Assembly (NCBI GenBank): GCA_017301995.1 | Contig: JAFLEH010000033.1 | Location: forward strand, 1-64,000 | From: Verrucomicrobiota bacterium | Lineage (GTDB): Bacteria > Verrucomicrobiota > Verrucomicrobiia > Verrucomicrobiales > Akkermansiaceae | Direction of reading: 5' to 3' | DNA length: 64,000 nucleotides | Shown here: one piece after another, positions 38,044 to 47,200 of the stretch | Layout: each line of letters opens with the position of its first letter | How positions within the stretch are numbered: the stretch's first letter is position 1 | The notes under the pieces: model-generated | Database searches by the model: none | What the model was told of the DNA's origin: nothing | The model's input: only the letters and a program-made list of their open reading frames with translations | Translations under genes and position numbers: made by a program

Positions 38044-38149
38044 CGGCGGAGGGCCAGCCTGTCAGCCGTCCCCAGCGCCGTCAATCCATCCTTTGCGGCA
38101 GTTCGACGATGTGCTTGCCAGAAGGCCTCGGACATGGAAGACTGCCGCC

Positions 38150-38899
38150 GTGACGATTGACGGCAGATGGTTACGCGTTATCGCGGTCTGGCTCATGGTG
38201 GTGTCGCCCGGGTTCTCCCAGGCGACGGATTTCTGGCTTTCCGGCACCCCCCCGCCAACCGCGCCGGCATCGATGGTGCTCGACCGCGCCAATCTGCTTT
38301 CCCGCAAGCCGGGTCTCCACAGCAACGTTTCCAACCGCCTGCTCGAACTCAAGCAAGAGCACGGATTCAGCCTCTATCTGGTGATCCAGTCGGGACTCGA
38401 ATCGGATAGCCCGCTGACCACCGCGTCCGCCCTACAGGACCCGTGGGTGCCGGACGGCAACGGCATTGTCGTCGTTTACGAGACCGACAGCAAGCGGGTG
38501 GGCTTCGGCAGGCCGTATCTCAAGGATCCCGATTTCTCCGAGAAGCTCGCCTCCTTAGACATGGTTTCGGTCATTTCCGAAGCGGTCCACAAAATCGACC
38601 GCAGCCTTGCCGACGAGCAGATCGTCGTGCAGTTGACCGAGTTTCTGTGCAATGGGTTCCGCGATCGGATCGTGGAGAACGCGGCTCCTCCGCCGGCGGG
38701 CCGCTCGCTTCGGCTGGGGCTCTTCATGACCGGAATCGCCTCGGCGCTTGCGCTGGGGACCTTGATCGTGGGTTGGCTGGTGCGCCGTGGAAACGAGGCC
38801 AAGTCGCGGCGTTTCTGGTTTACGGAAATCGACCGGCCCGAGCGATTGGGAGCGCCCTTCGGAGGCGGATCGGTGGTCTCGCGGAAATTCCGCAAGTGA
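38150..38899 (+). CDS. TPM-domain-like membrane protein
   Basis: A 249-residue protein with a hydrophobic N-terminus that could be a signal peptide (WLRVIAVWLMVVSPGFSQA), an exposed alpha/beta domain and one TM helix at about residues 187-208 (LGLFMTGIASALALGTLIVGWLV) before a short basic tail. The middle part (LDRANLLS, HGFSLYLVIQSG, VPDGNGIVVVYETD, VGFGRPYL) resembles TPM/TLP18.3 domains, but the match is by eye only. A GTG start at 38,150 is the only start in this frame just before the signal segment. It ends two bases before the convergent alr stop. Confidence 0.62.
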   Translation: MTIDGRWLRVIAVWLMVVSPGFSQATDFWLSGTPPPTAPASMVLDRANLLSRKPGLHSNVSNRLLELKQEHGFSLYLVIQSGLESDSPLTTASALQDPWVPDGNGIVVVYETDSKRVGFGRPYLKDPDFSEKLASLDMVSVISEAVHKIDRSLADEQIVVQLTEFLCNGFRDRIVENAAPPPAGRSLRLGLFMTGIASALALGTLIVGWLVRRGNEAKSRRFWFTEIDRPERLGAPFGGGSVVSRKFRK

Positions 38900-38901
38900 T
38901 C

Positions 38902-40011
38902 TCAGCCCACGTAGCAGCGGGTCACCCGCGGCGTGATGCCGGTGAACACCTCCCACACGATGGTGCCGGCTTTTTCCGCGATTTCCGCGACCGGTAGGTT
39001 CGCGCCGAATAGCTCCACTTCGTCGCCTTCGGCAATGTCGTCCGCGGAAGTCACATCCACCATGAGCTGGTCCATCGTGACCCGGCCGAGAATTGGAAAC
39101 CGTCGGCCTCGGAGCCAAACCTCCGCCCCGTTTCCGGAAACGTGGCGCGGATAGCCGTCGCCATAGCCGATTCCCACAGTGGCGACCTTCGTGGGCCGGG
39201 TGGTGACAAACGAGCGTCCGTAGGAAACCCCGTGGCCCGCGGGAAGCGTCCGCACCAAGGTGATCCGGGACTTCAGGGTCATCACGGGGCGCAGGTCACC
39301 GGCACGTCCGGCCAACGGCGACACCCCGTAGAGCATGAGGCCCGGCCTCGCGAGATTGCATCCGGGGTTCGGATAGCCCAACAGGCCCGCGCTGTTGGCA
39401 AGGTGCCGCCATCGCAAATTGGCCGCTCCGCCCAGGCGCTCCACCACATCCCCGAATTTTGCCATTTGTCCCAGAGTGAATGCCTCGTCCTCATCGGCGG
39501 ACGGCAAGTGGGAGCCGATTCCCTCGATCTCCAGCCCCTCCAGTCCGCAGAGGTCAGGCCAGACACGCGGCAGGTCTTCCGGCAGAAATCCACCGCGGCC
39601 CATTCCGGTATCGACCGCCAGATGGACTTTCAGGCGTTTTCCCGCCGCATCGGCTAGCCCGGAAAAATGCCGCGCCTCCTCCAGCGTGGAAACGCAGGGC
39701 GTCCAATCGCGGGCCACGATTTCCTCGCGCTCGCCGGCCCAGGTGGCACCCAACAGATAGATCCGGGTGCCCACCCCGGCCTCGCGGATCCGCCGGGCCT
39801 CGCCCACGTTCGCCACGCCAAGAAACGCCACTCCTTCCTCCGCGAAAACCCGCGCGAGCTGTTCGAGTCCGTGTCCGTAGGCACCCGCCTTGACCACCGC
39901 CATCACATCCACGCCGCAGGACTCCCTGGCCCGCGCCAGATTCCAGCGGAGCGCGGAGAAATCGATCTCCGCCCACGCGCGGGGCGAAGAAATGGAAAAC
40001 TTGCTGCTCAC
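38902..40011 (-). CDS. alr: Alanine racemase
   Basis: A 369-residue PLP enzyme that makes D-alanine for peptidoglycan. The PLP lysine is in VVKAGAYGHG, and the second catalytic base is the Tyr in GVSYGRSF. Other family motifs are VDTGMGRGGF, SNSAGLL-like LANSAGLLGYP, ARPGLMLYG and GYGDGYPR. I use the GTG start at 40,011 (MSSKFSISSPRAWAEIDF), which gives the normal family length; the open frame upstream has no domain content. It is divergent from the unknown secreted protein gene at 40,227. Confidence 0.94.
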   Translation of the reverse strand: MSSKFSISSPRAWAEIDFSALRWNLARARESCGVDVMAVVKAGAYGHGLEQLARVFAEEGVAFLGVANVGEARRIREAGVGTRIYLLGATWAGEREEIVARDWTPCVSTLEEARHFSGLADAAGKRLKVHLAVDTGMGRGGFLPEDLPRVWPDLCGLEGLEIEGIGSHLPSADEDEAFTLGQMAKFGDVVERLGGAANLRWRHLANSAGLLGYPNPGCNLARPGLMLYGVSPLAGRAGDLRPVMTLKSRITLVRTLPAGHGVSYGRSFVTTRPTKVATVGIGYGDGYPRHVSGNGAEVWLRGRRFPILGRVTMDQLMVDVTSADDIAEGDEVELFGANLPVAEIAEKAGTIVWEVFTGITPRVTRCYVG

Positions 40012-40226
40012 GCCCGCGAGACTAACCACTCCGGTTCCGGGAGCAAGCGTGGTTAGCCGGAAATTTGAGGCGGCCCGGATGACGCCTTGACAACCGAGGC
40101 CCGCCGGGGCTTGTTGATGCAGGCCGTCACCGGCAAGTCCGCTCCGATCCGCCGGTTTCCGAATCACCCGACGGCTCGAACCGGGTCGCTCCGGCCGGAT
40201 CCTCCAACCCCAACCCCGATTCCACC

Positions 40227-41483
40227 ATGAAACCCGCCCGGTTTGCCGTTCCGTCCCTTGTCTTGTTAGCAGGCGCGCTGTTCGCCGCCGAGCCGCCGGC
40301 CGCCGAGCCAGCCGCCACCCTCCACGCCGCCGATCTGTTGCCCGCGGGATTGCTGCACGGACCGAACCACCGCATCCGGGACCTCGTGCAAACGGACGGC
40401 TACCTCGCGCATTTCGAAATCGACAGCGACTTCGGCGTTTTCACCGCCGCCGGAGTCCCGCAAGTCCGCCAGCGGCTAACCGAAATTGAAGCGATCCGCA
40501 AGCTGGTGGACACCTCCAAGGGCGACCTTTTCGCCGAAGGCATGAAGCGCTCGCTCGAACAGCCGATCGACGCGGTGAAAAACATCGCCAAAGACCCGGT
40601 CGGATCGGTGAAACGTGCTCCGGCCACGGTCGGCCACTTTTTCGGCAAGATCGGATCCTCCCTCGAACGCGGAGCCACCAAAGTCCGCGACCAAATCCAA
40701 AACGACGACACCGACGCGGAAGAGTCCGCGAAAGGCATCGGCAATGCCGCCAAAAACGCGGCAGGGTTTGACAAAGCGAAACTCGACACCGCGAAACAGC
40801 TCGGCGTGGACCCCTACTCGGACAACGCGCGTTTGCAGGAGGAGATGGACAAGGTGACCTGGGCCTTCTTCGCGGGTGGCCTTCCACTCCGGATCGGCGC
40901 GGCGGCCGCCTCCGCGGGCATCGCCCTAACCGCCACCAACATGGTGGGCATCCCGGAAGACACCTACGCCCTCACCCAGTCGGAATTGGCGATGCGCGAC
41001 CAACAGGCGCTCTCCGCCATGGGCATCACCCGCGAGGACATCCAAGCGTTCCAAACCCAGCCCAACCTATCCACCACGCGCCGCCATCGGATCGTCCGCT
41101 CGCTCTCCGCCATGCCGAAAACCGCCGGACGGGGCCGGATCATCCAGCTCGCCAATTCCTGCCAATCCCCCGGCCAGGCGGATTTTCTCATCGCCAGCCT
41201 CGGCATGCTGGCCCAGCGCCAGCAATCCGGCGCGGCGGCGTACGGCGAACTCAAAGTGCTCGGGCGCCTTCCCGCAGCGGTTACCGCCGGCGGAACGCTC
41301 GAAGTTGCGGCTCCCGTGGATCATGTGGCATGGACCGAGCAAGTGGCCACCTTCGCCTATCGCGACGACCTCGGCAACGGCGCGAAATGCCTCGTCCACA
41401 CCGGAACGTTGTCGGAAACGGCCGCCGCAGGCTTCACGGCGGCGGGCTGGACGGCCGCACCCCTGCCCTATCCGGAAAAGTAA
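40227..41483 (+). CDS. Secreted protein of unknown function
   Basis: A 418-residue protein with a clear signal peptide (MKPARFAVPSLVLLAGALFA). I do not recognise a family. A segment at about residues 100-190 is amphipathic and Lys/Asp/Ala-rich (SLEQPIDAVKNIAKDPVGSV, then GKIGSSLERGATKVRDQI). A hydrophobic helix follows at about 213-235 (FFAGGLPLRIGAAAASAGIAL), which could insert into a membrane. The C-terminal third is soluble-looking with a few Trp and one Cys. It precedes the CotH operon on the same strand, but a regulator box separates them, so it is probably a distinct unit. Confidence 0.7.
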   Translation: MKPARFAVPSLVLLAGALFAAEPPAAEPAATLHAADLLPAGLLHGPNHRIRDLVQTDGYLAHFEIDSDFGVFTAAGVPQVRQRLTEIEAIRKLVDTSKGDLFAEGMKRSLEQPIDAVKNIAKDPVGSVKRAPATVGHFFGKIGSSLERGATKVRDQIQNDDTDAEESAKGIGNAAKNAAGFDKAKLDTAKQLGVDPYSDNARLQEEMDKVTWAFFAGGLPLRIGAAAASAGIALTATNMVGIPEDTYALTQSELAMRDQQALSAMGITREDIQAFQTQPNLSTTRRHRIVRSLSAMPKTAGRGRIIQLANSCQSPGQADFLIASLGMLAQRQQSGAAAYGELKVLGRLPAAVTAGGTLEVAAPVDHVAWTEQVATFAYRDDLGNGAKCLVHTGTLSETAAAGFTAAGWTAAPLPYPEK

Positions 41484-41494
41484 CCCCATCCGGC

Positions 41495-41516
41495 CTTACC
41501 AACTCTTAACAATTTC
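41495..41516 (+). promoter_or_regulatory. Candidate OmpR-type response-regulator box upstream of the CotH gene
   Basis: CTTACC at 41,495-41,500 and TTAACA at 41,506-41,511 are 11-bp-phased half-sites followed by ATTTC. The stretch ACTCTTAACAATTTC is nearly the same as at 44,171-44,186. It lies 12 bp after the preceding stop and 63 bp before the CotH start codon, a usual place for an activator site. Confidence 0.6.
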
Positions 41517-41528
41517 CCCCGCGACAAT

Positions 41529-41544
41529 CCCCCGTCAACGGGGG
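41529..41544. other. GC hairpin in the CotH leader
   Basis: CCCCCG, a TCAA loop and CGGGGG form a perfect 6-bp stem between the regulator box and the CotH start codon. No U-run follows, so it is more likely an mRNA leader structure than a terminator for the gene at 40,227. Confidence 0.45.
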
Positions 41545-41578
41545 TTCAATCGCGCGTCCGCACCGGACCCACTGGACC

Positions 41579-43417
41579 ATGATCCGCAACGCCATCATCA
41601 CCTGCCTCTGGCTCCCCGCCCTCAGCGCGGCGCTTTCCGCCCAGACTCCCGAACAACCCCAGCAGCCGCCCGATTTCCGCGGCGGCCCTCCGTTTGGCGG
41701 ACCCGGCCAGGAAGATCGGAAAATCCTCAACCAGTTCGACAAGGATGTGAACTCCCGCCTCGACAAGACCGAGCGCGCGGCAGCCCGCGAGTTCCTGAAA
41801 CAAAATCCAGCCCAAAACCGCGGCGGTCCGATGGGCGGTCGCGGCCGTCCGGGTGGCCCAATGGGCGGACCCATGCAGGGCGAAACCACAGCACCCCAAC
41901 CCGGTGAAAAGATCACTCCGGCCGATGTCCAACCCTCCGCCGCGCCGCTTTACGATCCCCAAACCCTACGCACCCTGTTTTTCGAATTCGAAAACGCGGA
42001 CTGGGAAGCCGAACTGGAAGCTTTCCACGGCACCGACGTGGAGGTGCCCGCCAAACTGACCGCCGATGGCAAGGTCTATCAGGGAGTGGGCGTCCGTTTC
42101 CGCGGCATGTCGAGCTACATGATGGTCCCATCCGGACGAAAACGCTCGTTCAACGTGTCCGTGGATTACACCGAGAAGAAACAGCGCCTCGGTGGCGTCA
42201 AGACGCTCAATCTGCTCAACTGCAACGGTGACGGATCCTTCCTCAGCGCCGCCCTGTTTTCCCACCTCGCCCGCAAGCACCTGCCCGCCCCGCGCGTCAA
42301 CCTCGTCCGCGTGGTGGTCAACGGCGAAAACTGGGGCATATATGCTAATCAGGAACAATTCAACAAGGATTTCATCAAGGCGAACTACGGCACCACCGAA
42401 GGAGCCCGCTGGAAAGTCCGCGGCTCACCGGGCGGACGCGGCGGCCTCGAATACCTCGGCGACGACCCCGCGCCCTATCGCCAGCGCTACGACATGAAAG
42501 GTGGCGACGAAGACGATTGGCACGCGCTCATCCGCCTGTGCAAAACCCTCTGCCAAACCCCGCCCGACAAACTCGAAGCCGCCATCGCGCCAATCCTCAA
42601 TCTCGACGAGGCACTGTGGTTCCTCACCCTCGATTGCGGGCTGATCAACAGCGACGGATACTGGACCCGCGCCAGCGATTACAGCATCTATCGGGACCCG
42701 ACCGGCAAGTTCCACATCAGTCCCTGCGACATGAACGAGGCTTTCCGCGAACCGGAAGGCATGGGCATGGGCGGTCCCGGTGGTCCGGGAGGCCGCGGCG
42801 GATGGGGCGGGCGCGGCGGCCAGTGGCCCCAGGGCGGCGACCGTCGCGAGATGCGCCCCGGCGGGGATTTTCCAGGCGGTCCCCAACCTCCCATGGGACC
42901 CGACGCACAGCCTCCGGCCAATGGCGAGCGCCCTAACATTCCAACGCCACCCTCCGGTCCCGGCGCTGACAACAATGCGGATCAACGCCGCATCAACCGT
43001 CCTCGCCCTGAAGGCGTCAAACTCGACCCGCTCGTCGGTATGGACGATGAAACCAAGCCGCTGCGATCGAAACTTCTCGCCGTTCCCGCCCTCCGCGAAC
43101 GCTATCTGGCCAATGTCCGCAAGTTCGCCTCGGAGGATTTGGCATGGGAGACCCTCGGACCCGTGGTCGCTTCCTATCGGAAATTGCTGGAACCGGAAAT
43201 CGCCAAAGACACCCGGAAAAACTCCACCACCGAGGAGTTTCTGAAACTCACCGCCGACACCCCGGCCACCGCCCAGGCGGAACCGGCCCAGCCCGAGCCC
43301 GGCGCATTCCGCCGCGGCCCCGGCCATGGCGGAATGCCGATCCGCTCCTTCGCCGACCAACGCCGCGCGTTTCTGTTGGAGAAACCGAAGACCGAAACTT
43401 CCCAAACGGAGCGTTGA
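41579..43417 (+). CDS. Exported CotH-family protein with EF-hand and Gly/Pro-rich segments
   Basis: A 612-residue protein with signal peptide (MIRNAIITCLWLPALSAALS). Residues 54-65 form one EF-hand loop (DKDVNSRLDKTE). A Gly/Met/Pro-rich linker precedes the CotH domain at about 130-390, with VGVRFRGMSSYM, LNLLNCNGDGSFL, VVNGENWGIYANQEQF and HISPCDMNEAF. CotH kinases are atypical kinases that act on secreted substrates; whether this one retains activity cannot be told because the usual WDxD-like metal site reads SPCDMNEAF. A second Gly/Arg/Pro-rich segment covers about 393-480. It is first in a likely operon: the regulator gene starts 4 bp after its stop. An OmpR-type box lies upstream. Confidence 0.85.
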   Translation: MIRNAIITCLWLPALSAALSAQTPEQPQQPPDFRGGPPFGGPGQEDRKILNQFDKDVNSRLDKTERAAAREFLKQNPAQNRGGPMGGRGRPGGPMGGPMQGETTAPQPGEKITPADVQPSAAPLYDPQTLRTLFFEFENADWEAELEAFHGTDVEVPAKLTADGKVYQGVGVRFRGMSSYMMVPSGRKRSFNVSVDYTEKKQRLGGVKTLNLLNCNGDGSFLSAALFSHLARKHLPAPRVNLVRVVVNGENWGIYANQEQFNKDFIKANYGTTEGARWKVRGSPGGRGGLEYLGDDPAPYRQRYDMKGGDEDDWHALIRLCKTLCQTPPDKLEAAIAPILNLDEALWFLTLDCGLINSDGYWTRASDYSIYRDPTGKFHISPCDMNEAFREPEGMGMGGPGGPGGRGGWGGRGGQWPQGGDRREMRPGGDFPGGPQPPMGPDAQPPANGERPNIPTPPSGPGADNNADQRRINRPRPEGVKLDPLVGMDDETKPLRSKLLAVPALRERYLANVRKFASEDLAWETLGPVVASYRKLLEPEIAKDTRKNSTTEEFLKLTADTPATAQAEPAQPEPGAFRRGPGHGGMPIRSFADQRRAFLLEKPKTETSQTER

Positions 43418-43421
43418 TCCG

Positions 43422-44144
43422 ATGAGCCAGATCCCCCAAACGGCGGACCACGGCCCCGACTCGCCCAAGCCGGTCCTCATCATTGATGACGACCTCGAAT
43501 TCTGCGAGCTGATCGCCGAGTTTCTATCCGGTTTCGGCTATCAGGTCAGTGCCGCGCACACCGGTCCGTCGGGAGTGGAAGCCGCCGCCACGCGCGATTG
43601 GCACGCGATAATCCTCGATGTGATGATGCCGGGATTCGACGGCTTCGAAGCGCTCCGCCGGATCCGCGCAACCAGCGGCGTGCCGGTCCTCATGCTCACC
43701 GCCCGCGGCGACGAGACCGACCAAATCTCCGGCCTCGAGGGCGGGGCCGACGACTACCTGCCCAAGGGCTCGTCCACCCGCGCGCTGCTGGCCCGGCTCC
43801 ACGCGATCACCCGCCGCGCCGCCCGCGATGGCGGCAATCCCGGCGCCGAGTTGGTCATCGGGCCTCTCAGGATCAACCCGGCCACCCGCGCCGTGATGCT
43901 CGACGGCGCCACCCTCGCCCTAACCGCCGGAGAATTCGATATCCTGCTCTGCCTCGCCCGCGCCCAAGGCCGCGTGAAAACCCGCGATGAACTGATGGAG
44001 GAACTCCGCGACCGACAATGGCAGACCTTCGACCGCTCGCTCGATGTTCACGTCTCGAACCTCCGTCGCAAGCTCAACGACGATCCCAAACGCCCGCGTT
44101 TCATCCACACCGTCCGCGGAGCCGGATATATGATGCCCGAATGA
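43422..44144 (+). CDS. OmpR/PhoB-family response regulator (second two-component system)
   Basis: A 240-residue regulator with acidic pocket IIDDD at 20-24, phospho-acceptor D66 in ILDVMMPG, Thr in LMLTA and Lys in YLPK. The winged-helix domain has the recognition helix DVHVSNLRRKL, nearly the same as in the regulator at 2142, so both should read similar sites. The ATG at 43,422 follows the CotH stop by 4 bp; the longer upstream frame overlaps CotH. Its cognate kinase is separated from it by the 5-kb LTD/CotH gene. Boxes flank it on both sides (41,495 and 44,166). Confidence 0.93.
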   Translation: MSQIPQTADHGPDSPKPVLIIDDDLEFCELIAEFLSGFGYQVSAAHTGPSGVEAAATRDWHAIILDVMMPGFDGFEALRRIRATSGVPVLMLTARGDETDQISGLEGGADDYLPKGSSTRALLARLHAITRRAARDGGNPGAELVIGPLRINPATRAVMLDGATLALTAGEFDILLCLARAQGRVKTRDELMEELRDRQWQTFDRSLDVHVSNLRRKLNDDPKRPRFIHTVRGAGYMMPE

Positions 44145-44165
44145 ATCTCTTGCGAGGCGGCCGCA

Positions 44166-44187
44166 TTTACCAATTCTTAACAATTTC
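44166..44187 (+). promoter_or_regulatory. Candidate OmpR-type response-regulator box upstream of the LTD/CotH gene
   Basis: TTTACC at 44,166-44,171 and TTAACA at 44,177-44,182 are 11-bp-phased half-sites followed by ATTTC. It lies in the gap between the regulator stop (44,144) and the LTD/CotH start (44,261), which suggests that the LTD/CotH gene has its own regulated promoter in addition to any read-through. Confidence 0.62.
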
Positions 44188-44260
44188 GCACTTTGCCGGA
44201 TTCGCAAGGTGGAGCATGCTGCATATGGCAGCCCGCCATATTCACGCTCTGATCCGTTCC

Positions 44261-47200
44261 ATGAATCTCTCTCCGCATATCCGACATGCAATCCATCTCC
44301 TGTTCCCGGTTGTGTTCGCATCCGGGGGAGTGGCGGGACAAGTCGTGTTCAGCGAGATCCACTATCATCCGATAGAAGAACCGGCGTTTGACAACACCAC
44401 CAACTACAATCCGACGCTCGACCTCAGCGAGGACGTCCACGAGTTCGTCGAGATCCAGAACACCACGGCCGCAGCCGTGGACTTGGGAGGTTGGAAAGTC
44501 GGAGGAGATATCGATTTCACCCTACCGGTCGGCACCTCGGTCGCCGCGGGAGCCTACAAGGTGATTGCCCGCAATCCCACCCGCATCCAAACCGTTTACG
44601 GTATCACCGGTGTTCTCGGCGGCTACACGGGCAAACTCCCAAACTCCGGCGGCAACGTGACTCTGAAGGACGCCTCGGGCAACACCGTTGATTCGGTTAG
44701 TTATTCGTCCGCTTTTCCCTGGGCCCAGTCGGCGAACGCCCTGGGTGCCCAAGATCGATTCACGGGATTGACTTCCTCCACCTATCAATACAAGGGCCGC
44801 TCGCTCCAACGTGTCAGCGCCACCGCCTCGTCCGGAGATCCCGCAAACTGGGTGGCCTCCCCCCTAACCGGGCCGACTCCGAGCACTGCCCAGTCGGTCG
44901 TCCGCACAGTGCCGAAGCCGGTCGTAATCGCGCTTTCCCACGCGCAGACGTCCGATGGCTCGGCTGTCGTTTCACCCAGCCAAGGGGTTACGGTCAACTG
45001 CACGTTCTCATCAACCGCCACGCTGGGCAATGTGCAACTGGAGTGGTTCGTCGATACGGCGGACTCGACCACGGAAACCCACACCACCACCACGATGACC
45101 GATCTTGGCGACGGCCGTTTTTCCGCCGCCATCACCGGGCAGGCGGCGCGGGCGGTTGTCCGCTATCGGATTCTCGCCAACCGCGGAGACGGCAGCGAAG
45201 TGGTCTCGCCGAGATCCGACGATCCGGCGATCTCCGCCGTCGGCGCATCCAACGCGGTTCAGCCGTGGCACGGCTACTTTGTCAATCCCACCGGCCGGAG
45301 CGCGACCTATCCGAATTACGATCTGTTGATCTCCACCGCGAATCTGGCCACCATCAAATCCTATGCACAGCAGGGCGGCAGCTCGTCCACCTCCACCCGG
45401 CGAGTCACCGCGGCCAGCACCTCGGGACTTCCCCGATCTGTGCCATGGGTGGCCGCCACGGCACCGCTCTGGGATGGCACCGTGCCCGCGGTTTTCGCTT
45501 GCAACGGCGTGCTCTACGACGTCCGCATCCGCTTTCACGGCAGCCGATACCACCGCTACGACAACGCCGCCAACCTGCTTTCCTTCAAACTGCATTTCCC
45601 GGAATGCGAACCATTCATGGACAAGACCTCCTGGTTCATCACCAGCCATGGCCAGGATTTCCACGAGGCCACCCAACTGAACCGCCTCATCGGCCTGCCC
45701 GCTTCGCGCACGCTCTCCGTCACCTGGTATTTCAACAGCAACGCCTCCGCGACGCGGCTCCAACAAGGGGAATACGACGGCACGATGCTCGATGACTATC
45801 ATCAGTCCATGGCCGACCGCTCGCCTGGCTCCGCCAAGGAGGCCGCCGGGCTGCTCTACAAGGATGTCGGAAACCGCGATGCTTCGGCGAACAATCTTGA
45901 GGGACCCTACACCTGCGGCGACATGGCACCGATCGCCGCCAACGCCAACTGGACGAAATATCAGCGTTACGAATGGACCTATTCCCTTCAGAACAGCGCC
46001 TGGCAGGGACCTAAGCCCTTCGCCAACATGCTCGAAGCCATGTGGGCGGCGCGCGGCGACACCACCGCCACCCATAACTTCTCCAGCAACTCCACCCAAC
46101 TCGCCAACTGCAAGACTTGGTTCAACTCCAACTATGATATGGAGAGCACCCTGACATCCATGGCGCTTATCGAATGGATGAGCATCTGGGACGATGGCAA
46201 ACAGAACCAGTTCTATTGGCGCAAGGCCAACGGCAAATGGTCACGTCTCGGATGGGACTACGACGGCGTGATGTCCACCGGCACCGGTGGCGGCGGCGGT
46301 CCCGGCGGCAGCTACACCCAGACGATCTGGGGCGGCGAATACGGGGCCACCAATGTGTTCGATGGCGTGAACTGGTGGAAGGACACGTTCTACAAATGCT
46401 TCCGCGACGAATACAAGCAACGGCTCTGGCAGATCAACAATTCGTTCTGCGACCCGGCCAACCTGCTTGCCCTGGGCTTCACCACCACCTCGAAATGTTA
46501 CCTTTTCGCCCAGAAACGGCAGACCCAGGTCAATACCCAACTCGGCCTCGGGACCTATTACAAACCCGCGCGTCCCACCAACACCTCACCGTCCGCCAAC
46601 GGCGTCGTTCTATCCGGCGCGTCGCTGGCGGCATCAGCCTACTCGCACCCGAACTCGAAGGCCCACGCGTCCACAAAATGGGAGATCCGCTCGTCCGCCG
46701 GCAACTACGAGCTGCCGGTGTATGCCGTCACCACCTCTACCAACCTGACAACGCTTCCGGTCCCCTACGACTCGCTCGCCTACGGCCAAACCTACTACTG
46801 GCGGGTCACCTACACCGATTCTGATGGGCATGCCTCGGTGATCTCCGCGGAAACGGCGTTCACCTGGGGAAGCGCCACCACCACCGCCGGAACGCTCGTG
46901 CTCAACGAGATCCTGGCCGACAATGCCGGCGCCGCCGCCAACGGCACCGCATATCCCGACTACATCGAGATCCGAAACAACGGGACCGCCGCCTATAACC
47001 TAACTGGATTGACACTCACCGATGACCCTGCCGTTCCCGCCAAGTTCGCGTTCCCGTCGGGGACCGCCCTCACCGCGGGATCCCATTTGGTCATCTGGTG
47101 CGACAAAGACACAACCGCACCCGGACAGCACACCGGGTTCGCCCTCGATTCATCCGGCCAGACGGTCCTCCTGATGAACGGCACCACCATTCTCGACAGC

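Noticed and set aside
41529..41544. GC hairpin as intrinsic terminator of the gene at 40,227
   Set aside because: The stem is only 6 bp, no T-run follows, and it lies downstream of the probable promoter of the CotH gene.
44018..44260. Upstream extension of the LTD/CotH protein
   Set aside because: It overlaps the regulator gene and the regulator box; the signal peptide starts at 44,261.
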